Assembly: GCA_963971575.1 (NCBI GenBank)
Contig: OZ020611.1
Coordinates: 206,130,743 to 206,194,742 of the forward strand
Source: Liopterus haemorrhoidalis
Lineage: Eukaryota > Arthropoda > Insecta > Coleoptera > Dytiscidae
DNA length: 64,000 nucleotides
Reading direction: 5' to 3'
Positions 10,496-21,450 of the stretch are shown here, in pieces. The position numbers were made by a program, and so were the translations under genes. The notes beneath the pieces are model-generated. The model was not told the origin of the DNA and ran no database searches. It saw only the letters and a program-made list of their open reading frames with translations. The first letter of the stretch is position 1; each line of letters begins with the position of its first letter.

Positions 10496-11025
10496 TATAA
10501 AAGATATATTAATAAAGAAAACTGATGTATATATTATCAATTATGCATTTATTCAACTAAAATTATGGTCAGGTGAAAAATAAAATGAAATCAGTATGGA
10601 ATAACATTAAAATTAATGAAAGTAAATACTTCTTATAATTGTGAAACCATCCATTGATTTACTGGCATAATGTTTTTTTATGTTCATTTAGCCTTTTTTT
10701 TCCTTCAATTTTAAACCTAAACATAACAAAACGTTTCATTATTTTTAATTTTAATTTGTGACAATTTAAAATATGTGCACAGTTTACATTATCTGCATTA
10801 CTCATTACTCATCACAAACACAACAATATTCACTATTAAACGTCTAAATATACGTATATTATTTGAAAATATCACTTAAATCTGTTGAAACACAAGCTAA
10901 ACACATGTAAACCATATATAATCTGTAACAAATTTGGTAGAAACATGGCGGACTTCAGCTCGACCAATAGAAAATGAGACCATCGTATGGCCACACTGTC
11001 TTTATACAGTCACTGTAAATTATTT

Positions 11026-11650
11026 ATGTCAAAATTGTTTAAAATATATTGTTGATGCAATAATAGTGAATTTTCTACGAACACTTTTTATAATTATTAT
11101 AAGATGCAATAATAGTGAATATTCTAAGAACACTTTTTATAATAATTGATAGAATTGTAAGAAATTATTGTTTATGCATTGGACAGTAGTGTGCTGTGAT
11201 TTTTGTTTTGAGTGTTGACAATAAATTAGTAAAAATGACAGTTGTGTTTTTCATTAAAAAATCACTTCACAATTATTAATTTAGTTGAAATACACGGATC
11301 GGTTTTTTTACGAAACAAAACACAGAAAAACTTTATCCTTCCGTGATATTCGACATTTTTGATTAAAATTATTATTAGCAGAAAAATAATTATTTTAAAA
11401 AATATTTGGTTTTGATGAAAGTAAGAAAAATGTGACTTTTTTTTCTTTATTATTATTTTTTCAATGCTTTATTATTTTTTTTATTTTTACGATTTATAGG
11501 ACAAATTTACAATATCGCACTGCAAACTCTATACAGATGGCAGCACATAACGACTACACTAAATAATTCAAGAATTATCAGTGGCTCTAAAACAATGGTT
11601 TCTGTTTATTTATCACATTAAAATATCATTTACCTTTTAGTTTAGGTTAG
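11026..11650. other. Non-coding AT-rich stretch with a 48-bp direct duplication
   Basis: GATGCAATAATAGTGAA…ACACTTTTTATAAT occurs twice in a row at about 11054-11150. No other structure or gene was seen. Confidence 0.7.
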
Positions 11651-11985
11651 ATTCACCTTAAAAGCACTATCTTAGGTTATGGTTGATAACTGTTTATTTT
11701 ATTTTTTTTATAAACCACCTAAAAATAAATTGTATTTTAACTGTTCTGTGCAGGGCTAGGGACAGTGATTCACCTTAAAAGCACTATCTTAGGTTATGGT
11801 TGATAACTGTTTATTTTTTTTTTTTTATAAACCACCTAAAAATAAATTGTATTTTAACTGTTCTGTGCAGGGCCAGGGACAGTGATTCACCTTAAAAGCA
11901 CTATATTAGGTTATGGTTGATAACTGTTTTTTTTTTTTTTTTAAACCACCTAAATATTGTTTTAAAAGTTCTGCACAGTCCCACC
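11651..11985 (+). repeat. 117-bp tandem repeat, about 3 units
   Basis: ATTCACCTTAAAAGCACTAT starts at 11651, 11768 and 11885. Each unit has a T-run of variable length and ends GTTCTGTGCAGGGC(T/C)AGGGACAGTG. The third unit is shortened. Confidence 0.95.
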
Positions 11986-12088
11986 TGTTTAGAATCTCTG
12001 TATATTGAACAAATGACGTGTGTGTGACGCATGCGCAGTGTTCAGTGGGATATTGTAAATCTACCCCATGATTTGAGATATAGTGTAA

Positions 12089-12196
12089 GTACGCTTTTTT
12101 CCGTGTGCCCTTTTTGCCGTGTGTGTATTTTTTCATGTGTGCTTTTTTCCGTGTGCGTATTAATCCGTGTGCGTTTTTTCCATGTGCGTATTTTTA
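12089..12196 (+). repeat. Minisatellite of TTTTTTCCGTGTGCG-like units
   Basis: About seven degenerate 15-17-bp units (TTTTTTCCGTGTGC and variants) are arranged in tandem. Confidence 0.85.
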
Positions 12197-12379
12197 AATT
12201 ATATAAGTAAATGGAAAATTAATTTTAATAAATATATTTTAAATTTAACGTCTCAAATCATTTTTAGTTTTAACATTATAAATATAATGCACTGAGTGAA
12301 AATGAATCGTTTTCCCATCTTAAAAAGTTAATGAATTAATAATTCTGATTAATGCTCATTATTTGTCCAGTTTTTAATA

Positions 12380-12471
12380 ATGGGCGAAGAGTTGATTCAA
12401 TTTGAATTGGATGAAGTTAGGCGTATGGCTAGAGAAAGAAGTCTGAGGTGTCGAGCAAGTTCCACATTAAG
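12380..12471 (+). other. Possible first coding exon, unidentified
   Basis: ATGGGCGAAGAG opens a 31-codon frame (MGEELIQFELDEVRRMARER and on) that ends at a consensus-like donor AAG|GTAATG. The charged helical peptide is not one I recognise, and no downstream exon was found. It may be a transposon leader exon or chance. It is opposite in strand to the SLC24 gene. Confidence 0.2.
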
Positions 12472-12770
12472 GTAATGATTTGTTTGCCAACACAGTTGGC
12501 AACGGGTGCACTAGTAACATAATAATAATAATATTTTACCCACCACATATGAAATACTAAACACAAACTTATTGCTCCTATACCTGGACGAGGGCTGAAT
12601 GATTGTGAAAATGGAAGTAATGTAATAGTATATTATTATATGAGCGATTATGACGGCCATTATTCACGAAGATGACGTTTGAGCCCACGAGCCACAGGCG
12701 AGTGGCGCAAATCATCTGAGTGAACAGTGGCTATAATCGTGAATGTAATACTATACTTTTTCCACACCTA

Positions 12771-12977
12771 TTAACACGTTGACTGCCAAGTCAGGATTCT
12801 TGCCTCAGAACTCAATTTGATATAGCCATATTATATTATTAAGTCAATGTACTACAAGTAATCTCGTAGTCGGCGTCCTGGGCAAGAACGCTAACTACGA
12901 GAAAAATCGTAATTGCCAGTCACCGTGTTAAACAAAAAAATTAGACTCAACATTAATAATTTAATGGGAGTGATAGC
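12771..12977. mobile_element. piggyBac-like TTAA MITE, copy 2
   Basis: TTAACACGTTGACTGCC starts at 12771, and CAGTCACCGTGTTAA ends at 12931. It is an inverted copy of 6829-7001. Homology to copy 1 continues about 47 bp past the second TTAA, to 12977, while the other side stops exactly at TTAA. Confidence 0.65.
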
Positions 12978-13562
12978 GTCATTCATGTTGCCTGCTACCA
13001 CTGGAATTTTGGGCTCTCCCATTGCCATTGTCAAATATGATTGGATCAGCGAGAGTGATTTATGGATATGTAGGTTTGTGATTGGCCGTAAACAGTGAAT
13101 TATGAAACCACAATTCACTATAGTTATTTATGAGTGCTAATAATTGCAATATAATTAGATAGGTGTAAAAACATATTATTCTCGCCCGAGTAATATAATC
13201 AAAGGGGAATTGAACTAGACCTCACAATTCAGACTGCCTTAACTAGTCAAAACGGCCCGATTTAACGAGCTCGGCCACACCGTTGGAAACTTATTAATAC
13301 TTATTGAGATATTAAATGAAACAATGAGGACGTAACTTCAACACTGTTATAGAGGTGCCAAATTTATAAAATATAAATTAGAAATCGCTTAATTAACAAG
13401 GCGGTAGGTATATGGCTTCAACAGTTTGTTATACCACCAAGACATAAGATGATGTCATACGAGCCGCGTGATTTATTTCGCGGTGTTGCGGAACGTATTC
13501 AGTCTTCTTTTTGTTCGGGAGACGATGTATGATATTTTGCTAAGCATATAATTTGCATATAT
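12978..13562. other. Non-coding stretch
   Basis: No gene or repeat was recognised. A slightly GC-richer segment (13440-13520) does not show a coding frame. Confidence 0.5.
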
Positions 13563-14088
13563 TGTCACAAAGGTAATATTAGGTCAGGATTACGACATAT
13601 AGACATTGTGACGTTCAATTGTTTGATTAAAAAACTATTTGTCAGCGTCTAGCATATGTTACCTGATTACGTAATGCATACGCTGCATTTTCGTAATAAA
13701 GTAATATTTGTCATGACAAGTAAATATCGGAACTAGGTCAATCAGAAGTATAAGTACATGGATGTCATACGGAATCAAGGCAGAGAGACCTAACCAACCC
13801 TCTACAAGTTCCATTCAATACGCTGACGACCAAGATACCAACATCATGTACCCATACATCTGGTGAGTCATGCCCATACATCAAGCAGTAGTACCATGTG
13901 TGTGGGAGAAGGCTTCTTCAGGCTCCTAGACTCCCTAATGGGCGACCCGCGCCTCGCGGAAAGATCCAAGCCGGTTCCAGCCGTCACGGGATGGACCGAA
14001 GACTTCCAACTCCGTGGATAAATTCATATAAGTACATTGTAAATTGGATATATACTTAATAAATTGTATTGTTAAAACCCGCGTGACA
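13563..14088 (+). mobile_element. Probable solo LTR (Gypsy or BEL/Pao type)
   Basis: The segment begins TGTCACAAAGG and ends CCCGCGTGACA (TG…CA with TGTCAC/GTGACA inverted tips). A 4-bp duplication ATAT flanks it (13559-13562 and 14089-14092). Inside are a TATAAG promoter-like site at about 13750, a GC-richer middle, and AATAAA at about 14060 near the end. No second LTR, primer-binding site or polyprotein was found nearby, which fits a solo LTR. Strand is inferred from the TATA-then-AATAAA order. Confidence 0.6.
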
Positions 14089-14861
14089 ATATTATGCGTA
14101 ACTCTAAGAGTGTTCGTATATACTATAAATGATTCATTATGTCTGCCTTCTTCATATGCTTATCTTTAAATCAAGACATATGTTGATTTAAAAACTGTGA
14201 TGAAAATCCTTAAAAAACTGTGTAAGTTTTAAATAAATTTACCTGATCTCTACTAAAAACGATTTTGTCTAAACCTAACATTACTATTTTACGCACATAT
14301 TACTTTATAATGCAATAAATCCCTGAGTGTTTGCTAAATCCCATGCTAATTGTTGTCAATGTATAATCTATTATTTGTGATTACACCTTACTATGGTTTC
14401 GAATTCAGCAGTAATGCCCCATTGTATATTCAGGCTAGTGAATAACAGACTGAATCACAATAATATAACCCTTCCTAATCCTACAGATATCATGAATTTG
14501 AGATGATTTAGGTTAGGCAGATTTTAACTTTTCATGAGGTAAGGGAAAAGCTACCAGTAACTTTGATACATGATAATTCTGGTAGTAAGACGAATATAGA
14601 ATTTAATATTTGATTTATTACTCTCCCAACACCTCTTGATTAAATTTTATTGTTTACATTTTCCAGTGAGTATATAACTCAAATATTTAATAAATATGAA
14701 TCGTAAGAAGACAGAGTTATTACATTTTTTGATATCACTACGGAATATGAGCTACTGTATATTGTAAAAATACGAATAAATACTACAAACAAGTTTTGGA
14801 AACTTTGAAAGAAAGAATCAGTATACATGGAACGTTTCGCATTTATTTCAGTAAATGCATC
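14089..14861. other. Non-coding AT-rich stretch
   Basis: I see no gene, repeat unit or inverted structure here. Confidence 0.5.
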
Positions 14862-15180
14862 TGCAGCCTGTAATATTCAGTTTTCATGAACTGTGAAGAA
14901 GGATGTGGAAGGTCATGTACCAATCCTAGGTAAAAAACGAGGTTACAAGTTAAAAATTATAAAACACATGGAAAATGTACGTAGAAATAAAAATATGTAA
15001 AAATTAGGTTATTAACGAGACGATGTTACCGTGTCAGTAATTTAAAATCAAATAATTTATTTCAGCATGTGTTTTATAATTTTTAACTTGTAACCTCGTT
15101 TTTTACCTAGGATTGGTACATGACCTTCCACATCTTTCTTCACAGTTCATGATAACTGAATATCACAGGCTGCAGATACG
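14862..15180. repeat. Long hairpin (about 115-bp arms, about 90-bp loop)
   Basis: The arm 14862-14975 pairs with 15064-15180. Shared blocks include ATCTGCAGCCTGT, GATGTGGAAGGTCATGTACC and AACGAGGTTACAAGTTAAAA. Only scattered mismatches are present. A transcript across it would fold into a long double-stranded stem. It could be a foldback MITE; I could not define a target duplication. Confidence 0.9.
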
Positions 15181-15284
15181 TATATATATTAAAGGTATTG
15201 TTGAAAAGCAATGGTGTACAGCGAGATATATGTTGATTAAATAAAATTCATTCAGCTATTTTGGACAATATGTACTAGGGATGC

Positions 15285-16245
15285 TACTTTAGTTTTGCGG
15301 ATAATGAGGAAAAAAATTAAATTTTAATATTTTAATTGTTTTTCAAAGTATTCACTTTCATGTTCAATGTACTTTTCCAATACAACCAGAGGTTTAAAGC
15401 ACTAGGCCTATCGTTCAGTTGTCACAGCAGAAACAAGATTTTTGTAGACATAGATCGTCACTTCAAAGCTATTCAATTTTGATCCGCACATTTTATATTT
15501 TATGAAAGAGAAGAAGAAGGAGTAACTCGGAACTGTAAGACGGATGAGTAATTTCTTCCACTCCTGAACCGGTTAGAAACTCGGTAGTCCTAGCTGCGGC
15601 AATGTGGTCTTACATTGCCATGACGAAGAAGGATTCCCCTTTTGGTCGTTTTTCGCGTAGTTTTTGGAACACATTCGGCAAATAAATTGTGGTATACCAT
15701 TCAGCAGGTACAGTACGATAATTTTTCAAGGGAACAGTGGCAATATGACCGGTACATCCTAAGAAGAAGCAACCATTCTCTTGCCAGTGTACGTTTCAAA
15801 TTAACTGGTTTGTCTTTGTCTGGGAAGATCCATTGAGCCAACTAAAATTTACTTTCTAGTACGTAGCAATAAATCCATGCTTCGTCACCCATTACGATAT
15901 CGTAGATAACCTCCGTTAAATTTAATGAGTATTTTCTTGCTCCACTCCACACGCGCCTTCTTTTGAACATCAGTTACCTAGTGTGGTATCCACGAGCACA
16001 AAGCTTCTTGATGGGCAGATGTTCATGTAAAATTATACGGATTAGAGTTATGGATAGGCCCAAGAATACCTCAATATCCCTGTAAGTGCAGCGGTTATCT
16101 ACCTCCAACATATTACAGGAAGCGTCGGTAGTTTTCTAAATAACAACACCTCTTAACAATGTTCGTCTTTGAGTGTTTTTCCTGGCGAACGTGCTTCGAA
16201 CAAGACACGAACTGGGCCTATTTGGCGAAGAAAATAGATCTGTTC
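15285..16245 (-). pseudogene. Mariner transposase relic (minus orientation)
   Basis: Reading the minus strand from 16245 gives disrupted mariner homology: GDEAWIYCY (first catalytic Asp region), then CTGHIATVPLKNYRTVPAEW and RTTEFLTGS, with several frameshifts and stops. The domain order is that of a DD34D mariner transposase. The second Asp motif is degraded. The neighbouring plus-strand segment encodes the C-terminal end of a mariner in opposite orientation. Confidence 0.7.
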
Positions 16246-16535
16246 CGCCATGCTAATGAATTAGCTCACTCGTTCGCAATTGCAAAAGGCCAAATTGATC
16301 GAATTGCACTATGAACTGCTCCCTCATCCACCCAATTATCCAGATTTAGCCTTCTACGACTTCTTTCTCTTTCCAAACGTGAAGAAATGACTCGCTGGAA
16401 AGAGATTCGCACCGAGTGAGGAGATCCTCGCTGAAACACACGCCTATTTTACAGAGTTCGATAAATCCTGCTTTTTGGAAGGCTTAAAGAAGTTGAAATA
16501 TCGTTTGGCAAAATGTATCGAGCTAAATGTATAAC
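16246..16535 (+). pseudogene. Mariner transposase C-terminal fragment (plus orientation)
   Basis: Plus-strand codons give ELLPHPPNYPDLAFYDFFLF, the third catalytic region with SPDLAP changed to YPDLAF. A typical mariner C-terminus follows (FAPSEEILAETHAYF, CFLEGLKKLKYRLAKCIEL) and ends at a stop near 16532. It abuts the oppositely oriented relic at 16245, so an inversion or two independent fragments are possible. Confidence 0.75.
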
Positions 16536-16539
16536 AATA

Positions 16540-17070
16540 ATTACAGGTTAACCCAACATAAGTAGTAACAAAAATAATATAAATGATTTTATGTATCTAA
16601 ATAAATTAAACAGCGTGATCCAACATTGGTACCAAATGGAAAACTTTTTTATTATCAGTTTTTCGAAAAAAATGTATTATCCATATAATCTTAAAATCGA
16701 TATTGTAGACACACTATATTACATAGAGCAAAATATTTCTGCGGGTTTGAGATAAGATCATCAGCGGAATGATTACTTCTTAACCATATTTTTAGAAGTA
16801 AAATATGTACAGTTGCTCCCGGTATTCCTCCACTTACCCATCGTTTTATATTTAGCTAAAATTTGATGACCATTGAGAAAAAAATATGCTATATAATTTT
16901 TTTACTTATTTGTTCATCCCTTTATACTATGCGAAATATAAAATAAAATAATTTTTAGTAATTTTCATTTTTTACTACCGGTTCGCAGAACTAACGAAAA
17001 TTTTCGCTACAGGTTCGCGGGAACCTGTGCGAACCGGCTGAATCCCACCACCGAGTATGATTGAAAATAG
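16540..17070. other. Non-coding stretch
   Basis: No gene was recognised. Short GAACCGG/GCGAACC motifs at 16978-17036 suggest the edge of a degraded repeat. Confidence 0.4.
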
Positions 17071-17074
17071 TATA

Positions 17075-17842
17075 CAGTAATACCCCGCTACTCGACGTTA
17101 ATTCGTTCTGAAAAGGTGTCAAATAGCGATTTCGTCGAGTGGCGAGTCGAATTTTCCCTTAAGAAATAAAGGCAATCATATGTACATATCACTGCTGGTG
17201 CCAGACTTGTCTTTTAACAAATCACTATGCAATGACCTGGCTTTTGCACAAATTATAGCGTCAGAAACACTATCACCAGCTAACTATTTTTCTTTGATCC
17301 AAATTAACTATAATTTTTCAATTTCGTCAATAATATAAATATGGTGGACGAAGTTTGGTTATTGAAAAAACTCCCTTCACTACATCGGCAATTTTAATTG
17401 CTTCCTTATGCTGTACAAAAGTATTGATCGTCGATCTAGGAATGCCATACCTTGTAGACAACTCAGTCACACGAATACCACTTTTATATTTGGCTATTAT
17501 TTCTTTTTTCTGTTCCATAGTGATTCTTACTGTTTTCCTTTTAGCTATGCTTGCATCTGTAGCCTTCTTTGGACCCATAATTATAAATATAAATTACTTA
17601 TTTTAGCAAAAAACAAAAAGTTCATAGCAGCACTAATTATGAGTTGTTTTCGTCTTGTGACATCTAAGCGTGAACTGCTGGCCATTCGTTCATTTCGCTT
17701 TGTTTACCAAAATATGTATCACGTGATCAGTTCGCGATCACGCGTCGGATAGCGATGCTTCCGTCGATTCTCACTCTCGACATTTACGTCGAATGGCGAA
17801 AACGTCGAGCTAAAAAGGCTGTCGAGTGGCGGGGTATTATTG
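17075..17842 (-). mobile_element. Tigger/pogo-like element with transposase N-terminus
   Basis: The ends are CAGTAATACCCCGCTACTCG and, inverted at 17842, CAATAATACCCCGCCACTCG, flanked by TA. Subterminal GTCGAGTGGCG repeats are present. It retains the start of a transposase gene on the minus strand but not the DDE domain, so it is an internally deleted derivative. Confidence 0.9.
17327..17578 (-). pseudogene. Tigger/CENP-B-like transposase N-terminal DNA-binding domain
   Basis: Frame of 83 codons starting MGPKKATDASIAKRKTVRIT. Residues about 18-60 match the CENP-B N-terminal helix-turn-helix: KTVRITMEQKKEIIAKYKSG, then VTELSTRYGIPRSTINTF. The match to Tigger proteins ends near residue 70, after which the frame runs into unrelated sequence before a stop. 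The family protein binds transposon ends in the nucleus. Here only the first helix-turn-helix survives, so it could at most make a short DNA-binding peptide. Confidence 0.85.
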
Positions 17843-18196
17843 TATATCGATACGATAAATTTTGAGTCGGACGTATGTCCTTGAACAGCCTTCTTGTAAA
17901 AATGCAAGTATCTGGATACCTCCTTCTCACCAGACAATGATTTTCAAGGTAAAAACAATTGAATTCTTTCATAAGGCCTTGAATTATAAAAACACGTGAT
18001 AAGCAAATCAGAATCTTTCCATTGTTATCAAAAAAAAAAAAGTAGATAACCAAGATAAAGATTATATTCTGGAATTCATTGCATTGTGTGTCAAAGTTTG
18101 TAAATCATACCATTTTAAGATAAGAAATTAAGAAAACTATATGCCAGATCTCTATGAAATATTTAGGGAGAAATCTAATTTTTAAAACTTCATGTA

Positions 18197-18860
18197 CGAG
18201 GGCTACCTTTTAAGTTTTTACAAATGTTTTCCACTCTGAAGTTGGTATCTCAGAAACATGGTTTCGAAGGATTCAATAGCTTGTTGAGGTGATAAAAATC
18301 GCTGTCCACATTTTTTGTTTGCCATTGGGGAACAAATAAAAGTCGTTAGGGGCTAATGCAGGTGAATACGGGCAAGGTGACATTAGTTCGATGTTTTTCT
18401 CCTTCAAATAATCAATTGTTTGACGTGCTGGTGGGAGCTTGCATTGTCATGATGAAGAAAGATGCGACGTTTTTGGTTGTTTTTTCCTGATTTTGTCGAT
18501 GAATTTTGGCAAACAAATTGTTGTATACCATTCAGCATTAACTATTCTCCAATTCTCTAAAGGAATGGTTGCGACATGTCCAGTACAACTGAAGAAACAA
18601 GCAATCATTTTCTTGGAAGTGCTTCATGAACGAACAACTTTTGTGGGTTTCGATTCATCTTGGAAGACTTAAACAGTGGATTGTTACTTAGTTTCCGGTT
18701 CATATGAAGAAATACAAGTTTCGTCACCTGTAACGATGTTGTATACGGATTTTGTAGTGCCTAGGTTGATTTTTTTAGCATTCCCTTACACCAATCATCA
18801 CGAGCCTTTTGGTGCTTCGGTCAAATTATGCAGCAGTTTGAATGGTTTGAGGACAGTTAG
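18197..18860 (-). pseudogene. Mariner (TACGAGGG-end family), 5'-truncated
   Basis: The 3' terminal repeat CGAGGGCTACCTTTTAAG at 18197 is preceded by TA. The minus strand encodes disrupted DD34D transposase: VTGDETCISSYEPE, then CTGHVATIPLENWRIVNAEW, then ARQTIDYLKEKNIELM and PCPYSPALAPNDFYLF. Stops interrupt the frame, and the N-terminal half and 5' end are missing. It shares terminal sequence and protein motifs with copies at 38757 and 45990. Confidence 0.8.
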
Positions 18861-19410
18861 CTGGATTTGTATGATTAAAACCACAAGAAAACCCGGAAGT
18901 TCCCAAGATAAAAGAGATGCAGAGGTAAATGTCACTATTTTAACATGTTTAAATACTAATATAAATTAACTTTTCTCAATAATTATCATTTCAAAAGAAC
19001 ACGCTAGTCTTTATACCGCATGAAATATTAGCAGCTAATTACACAGGTAACTATATCTTGCAAATTGCTTGAGGTGCAACACAGGATGAAGATATGATCT
19101 GGTAACCGCAGGTCGCCACAAGGTAATTAAGTTTTATAACACCTAATCATTGTTCTAACCACCATGTTTATAGCCAATAAAATCTTATTTGGTCATTTTC
19201 GACTTGGTACTTAAAGTAAATATAATTATGCATAAACAAGACATTACTGGGTGTCAAAATCTTTGAGAGGACATAATTGGATTTTAAAATTTACGACTTT
19301 TAAAAAATAACTGTCGAATTTGCTGCTATACTGATTAAAGCGGTTTTTATTTATTTTTCATAGTCGTTTACTGAAGAAATTTAAAAAAAAAACTGCAATC
19401 CACAGTCTGT
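18861..19410. other. Non-coding stretch
   Basis: No gene or repeat unit was recognised. Confidence 0.5.
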
Positions 19411-19930
19411 AGGTGTTTACGTTTAATCAGTCAGATCAATCCGAGCGATCCAAGTGCATCATCCGTTCGTAAAGTCAGTCCGCATCAGGCGTACACATTA
19501 GCTTATTTTTAGACAATCCGGTGATCCGCCAGAGCAATCCTATCGTTTCCAAGCAATCCGATGATCTGGCACAATTGCTGGGATTAATGGATTGATGGTG
19601 GTGGGGGTTAGCGTGGATAAATTGAATCTTACAGCCAATTGGAATGTGTTGAAAACATAGCTTAACAAAATAGACGAAAGTGTTGTTTCTGATAGAATTC
19701 AATTATTGGTAATAAACTCATATTAATAAAACAAAACACGGTAGCAGTTGTAATCAACGCCAGAAATTTGACAGTTGCATTTAGTGCCACCGTCACCAGG
19801 CGTCACTACTTAACTTTAGACTTATATTGCTTACGAAAATGTTAGCAAAATTTGAGAATTCCGACTAATCTTGTGACCTTACCAGATCAATCTGAGCAAT
19901 CTTGTGCATGACTAAACATAAACGCCTTGT
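19411..19930. repeat. Candidate MITE with imperfect inverted ends
   Basis: AGGTGTTTACGTTTAATCAG at 19411 resembles, inverted, AGGCGTTTATGTTTAGTCAT at 19928. Subterminal GATCAATC(C/T)GAGC motifs lie inside both ends and again in the middle. I could not define a target-site duplication, so the assignment is tentative. Confidence 0.4.
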
Positions 19931-21085
19931 ATGTCTTATTACTGCGTTGATCAAGTGAAAAATTAATACTAATCATGTTATAAAGGAAGTTATTCTTAGC
20001 CATTTTTAGTTCTTAATTAATCTTTTAGTAATCTTTTAGTATCAAAACAGCGAAGTCACTAGATTATATTTAATTGCATACCTTGAATTCTTATACCAAT
20101 TGCATATTTTTGGTAAAAGATATCACGAGATAAAGGTAAGGGAAAAGATGCACAAATTGAACAGGTTTTGAGAAGAATTTCAAATTCCTAAGATCGGCTC
20201 TAGATAAGGGACCAGATGTGTTTTCACAAAACCAGGACAAGTATCTGAAATCCCAGGACATTTAGCATTGTTAAAACCAGGCCATTTTTTTTATTAAAAA
20301 AAATTGATACAATTATAAACGCTGAATGGTATAAAAACTAATATAATAAAATAAAACATTTGATAAATTAAATAATAATATTCTTTATAAACTAATACCC
20401 GTACTGAAAGTCGATGATTCGCCGATTCTCTCGTAAATAGCCTTTGATGTTGTGTGCCAGAAATTATAACTAAATTAACGTTTCCGCTCTTTCCACAAGT
20501 TTTAAATCTGTACGTTCACGCGAATTAAGTTGACAACTGAGTGTTAATGGAAAACATGGAAAGAACACCTATCAGCTAATACAAGAGAGACGTCTTTACA
20601 CAAGTAGAGGTGCGTTCGGCATAACTATGCAGTGTTAACTCTGTGGCTTTTTTACAAGCATGCATTACTGGTTCTATTCTACTGGTTCATGTCCTTTATA
20701 ATAATGATCTATTTAACATTATTATAAAGAACCAGTTCCTTTAGAGAAGGAATTAATGATTATGATGTCTGTATTATTTATTTTGGATAATAATGCTGCA
20801 GGCACAAACAATGTATCTTGACTGTTTTCCCTCATTTTGTTTTGTAGAGAAACTAATACCTTATATTTTACCGCGAAAGACACTATTTGTACAAATTGCC
20901 GCACGCTCTAAACTTGAGAAGAGTATGCAGCACAAACTGCACTGCACGATATTTGCCAAACGATCTTCGTGCGGCATGGAGCACACAGAAACCTTAAGCC
21001 GAACATTTCTTGTGTAAATTATGCAGAATGTGTAGATTATTAGCTTATGCTGAACGTCTCATGTCAAGGTACGTGCCACAGTCTC
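19931..21085. other. Non-coding AT-rich stretch
   Basis: The only structure I see is a short hairpin near 20684-20733 (CTTTATAATAATG / CATTATTATAAAG). No gene was seen. Confidence 0.5.
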
Positions 21086-21089
21086 GCCT

Positions 21090-21450
21090 TTTTTAAAATT
21101 TTTTAATGGCCTTTGCTGTTGCGGCAATTAGCCGCTTTGGTCTCAATGCGGATGGTTTTCCTGGGTCGCAAATGGATTTCCTTCGTTGGGGATTATCGAA
21201 ATATATCCACTTTTCATCTACAGTCACAATACGATGCAAAAAAATATTTCTTTTTGCCTGGCAAACAAGATTTCAGACATAGTTTTGCGCCTCTCGATGT
21301 CTCTTTCTTTCAGTTCGTCCTTCTTTGTAAATCTTTCCCATGGATTGCCAAACACACAGAAATTGTTGATTGATCAACATTCAACAATTGCGCGAGCTCA
21401 TTTTGCGATTGACAGGGATCTTCATCGAAAATGAAAACATTCCCAGAAAA
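21090..21450 (-). pseudogene. Mariner transposase fragment, second lineage
   Basis: The minus strand encodes the end of the mariner DNA-binding region (CQSQNELAQLLNVDQSTISV, then LAIHGKDLQ) followed by degraded sequence of the start of the catalytic domain with frameshifts. The motif wording differs from the TACGAGGG-end family, so this is another mariner lineage. No inverted repeats were seen. It lies directly before the tandem duplication at 21451. Confidence 0.65.

Larger units (their letters stand above)
8744..11017. mobile_element. Non-autonomous DNA transposon with 8-bp TSD carrying a satellite array
   Basis: Inverted ends share TTACAGTGACTGTATAAAGA followed by CAGTGTGGCCATA (about 34 bp). 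A perfect 8-bp duplication AATTATTT lies at 8736-8743 and 11018-11025. An 8-bp duplication points to hAT or P-type superfamilies; no transposase was found, so the superfamily is open. Most of the left half is a tandem array (8823-10212), and a TA-flanked MITE lies at 10291-10495. Both ends also carry GCCGCCATG / CCGCCATG about 50-90 bp inside. Confidence 0.85.
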
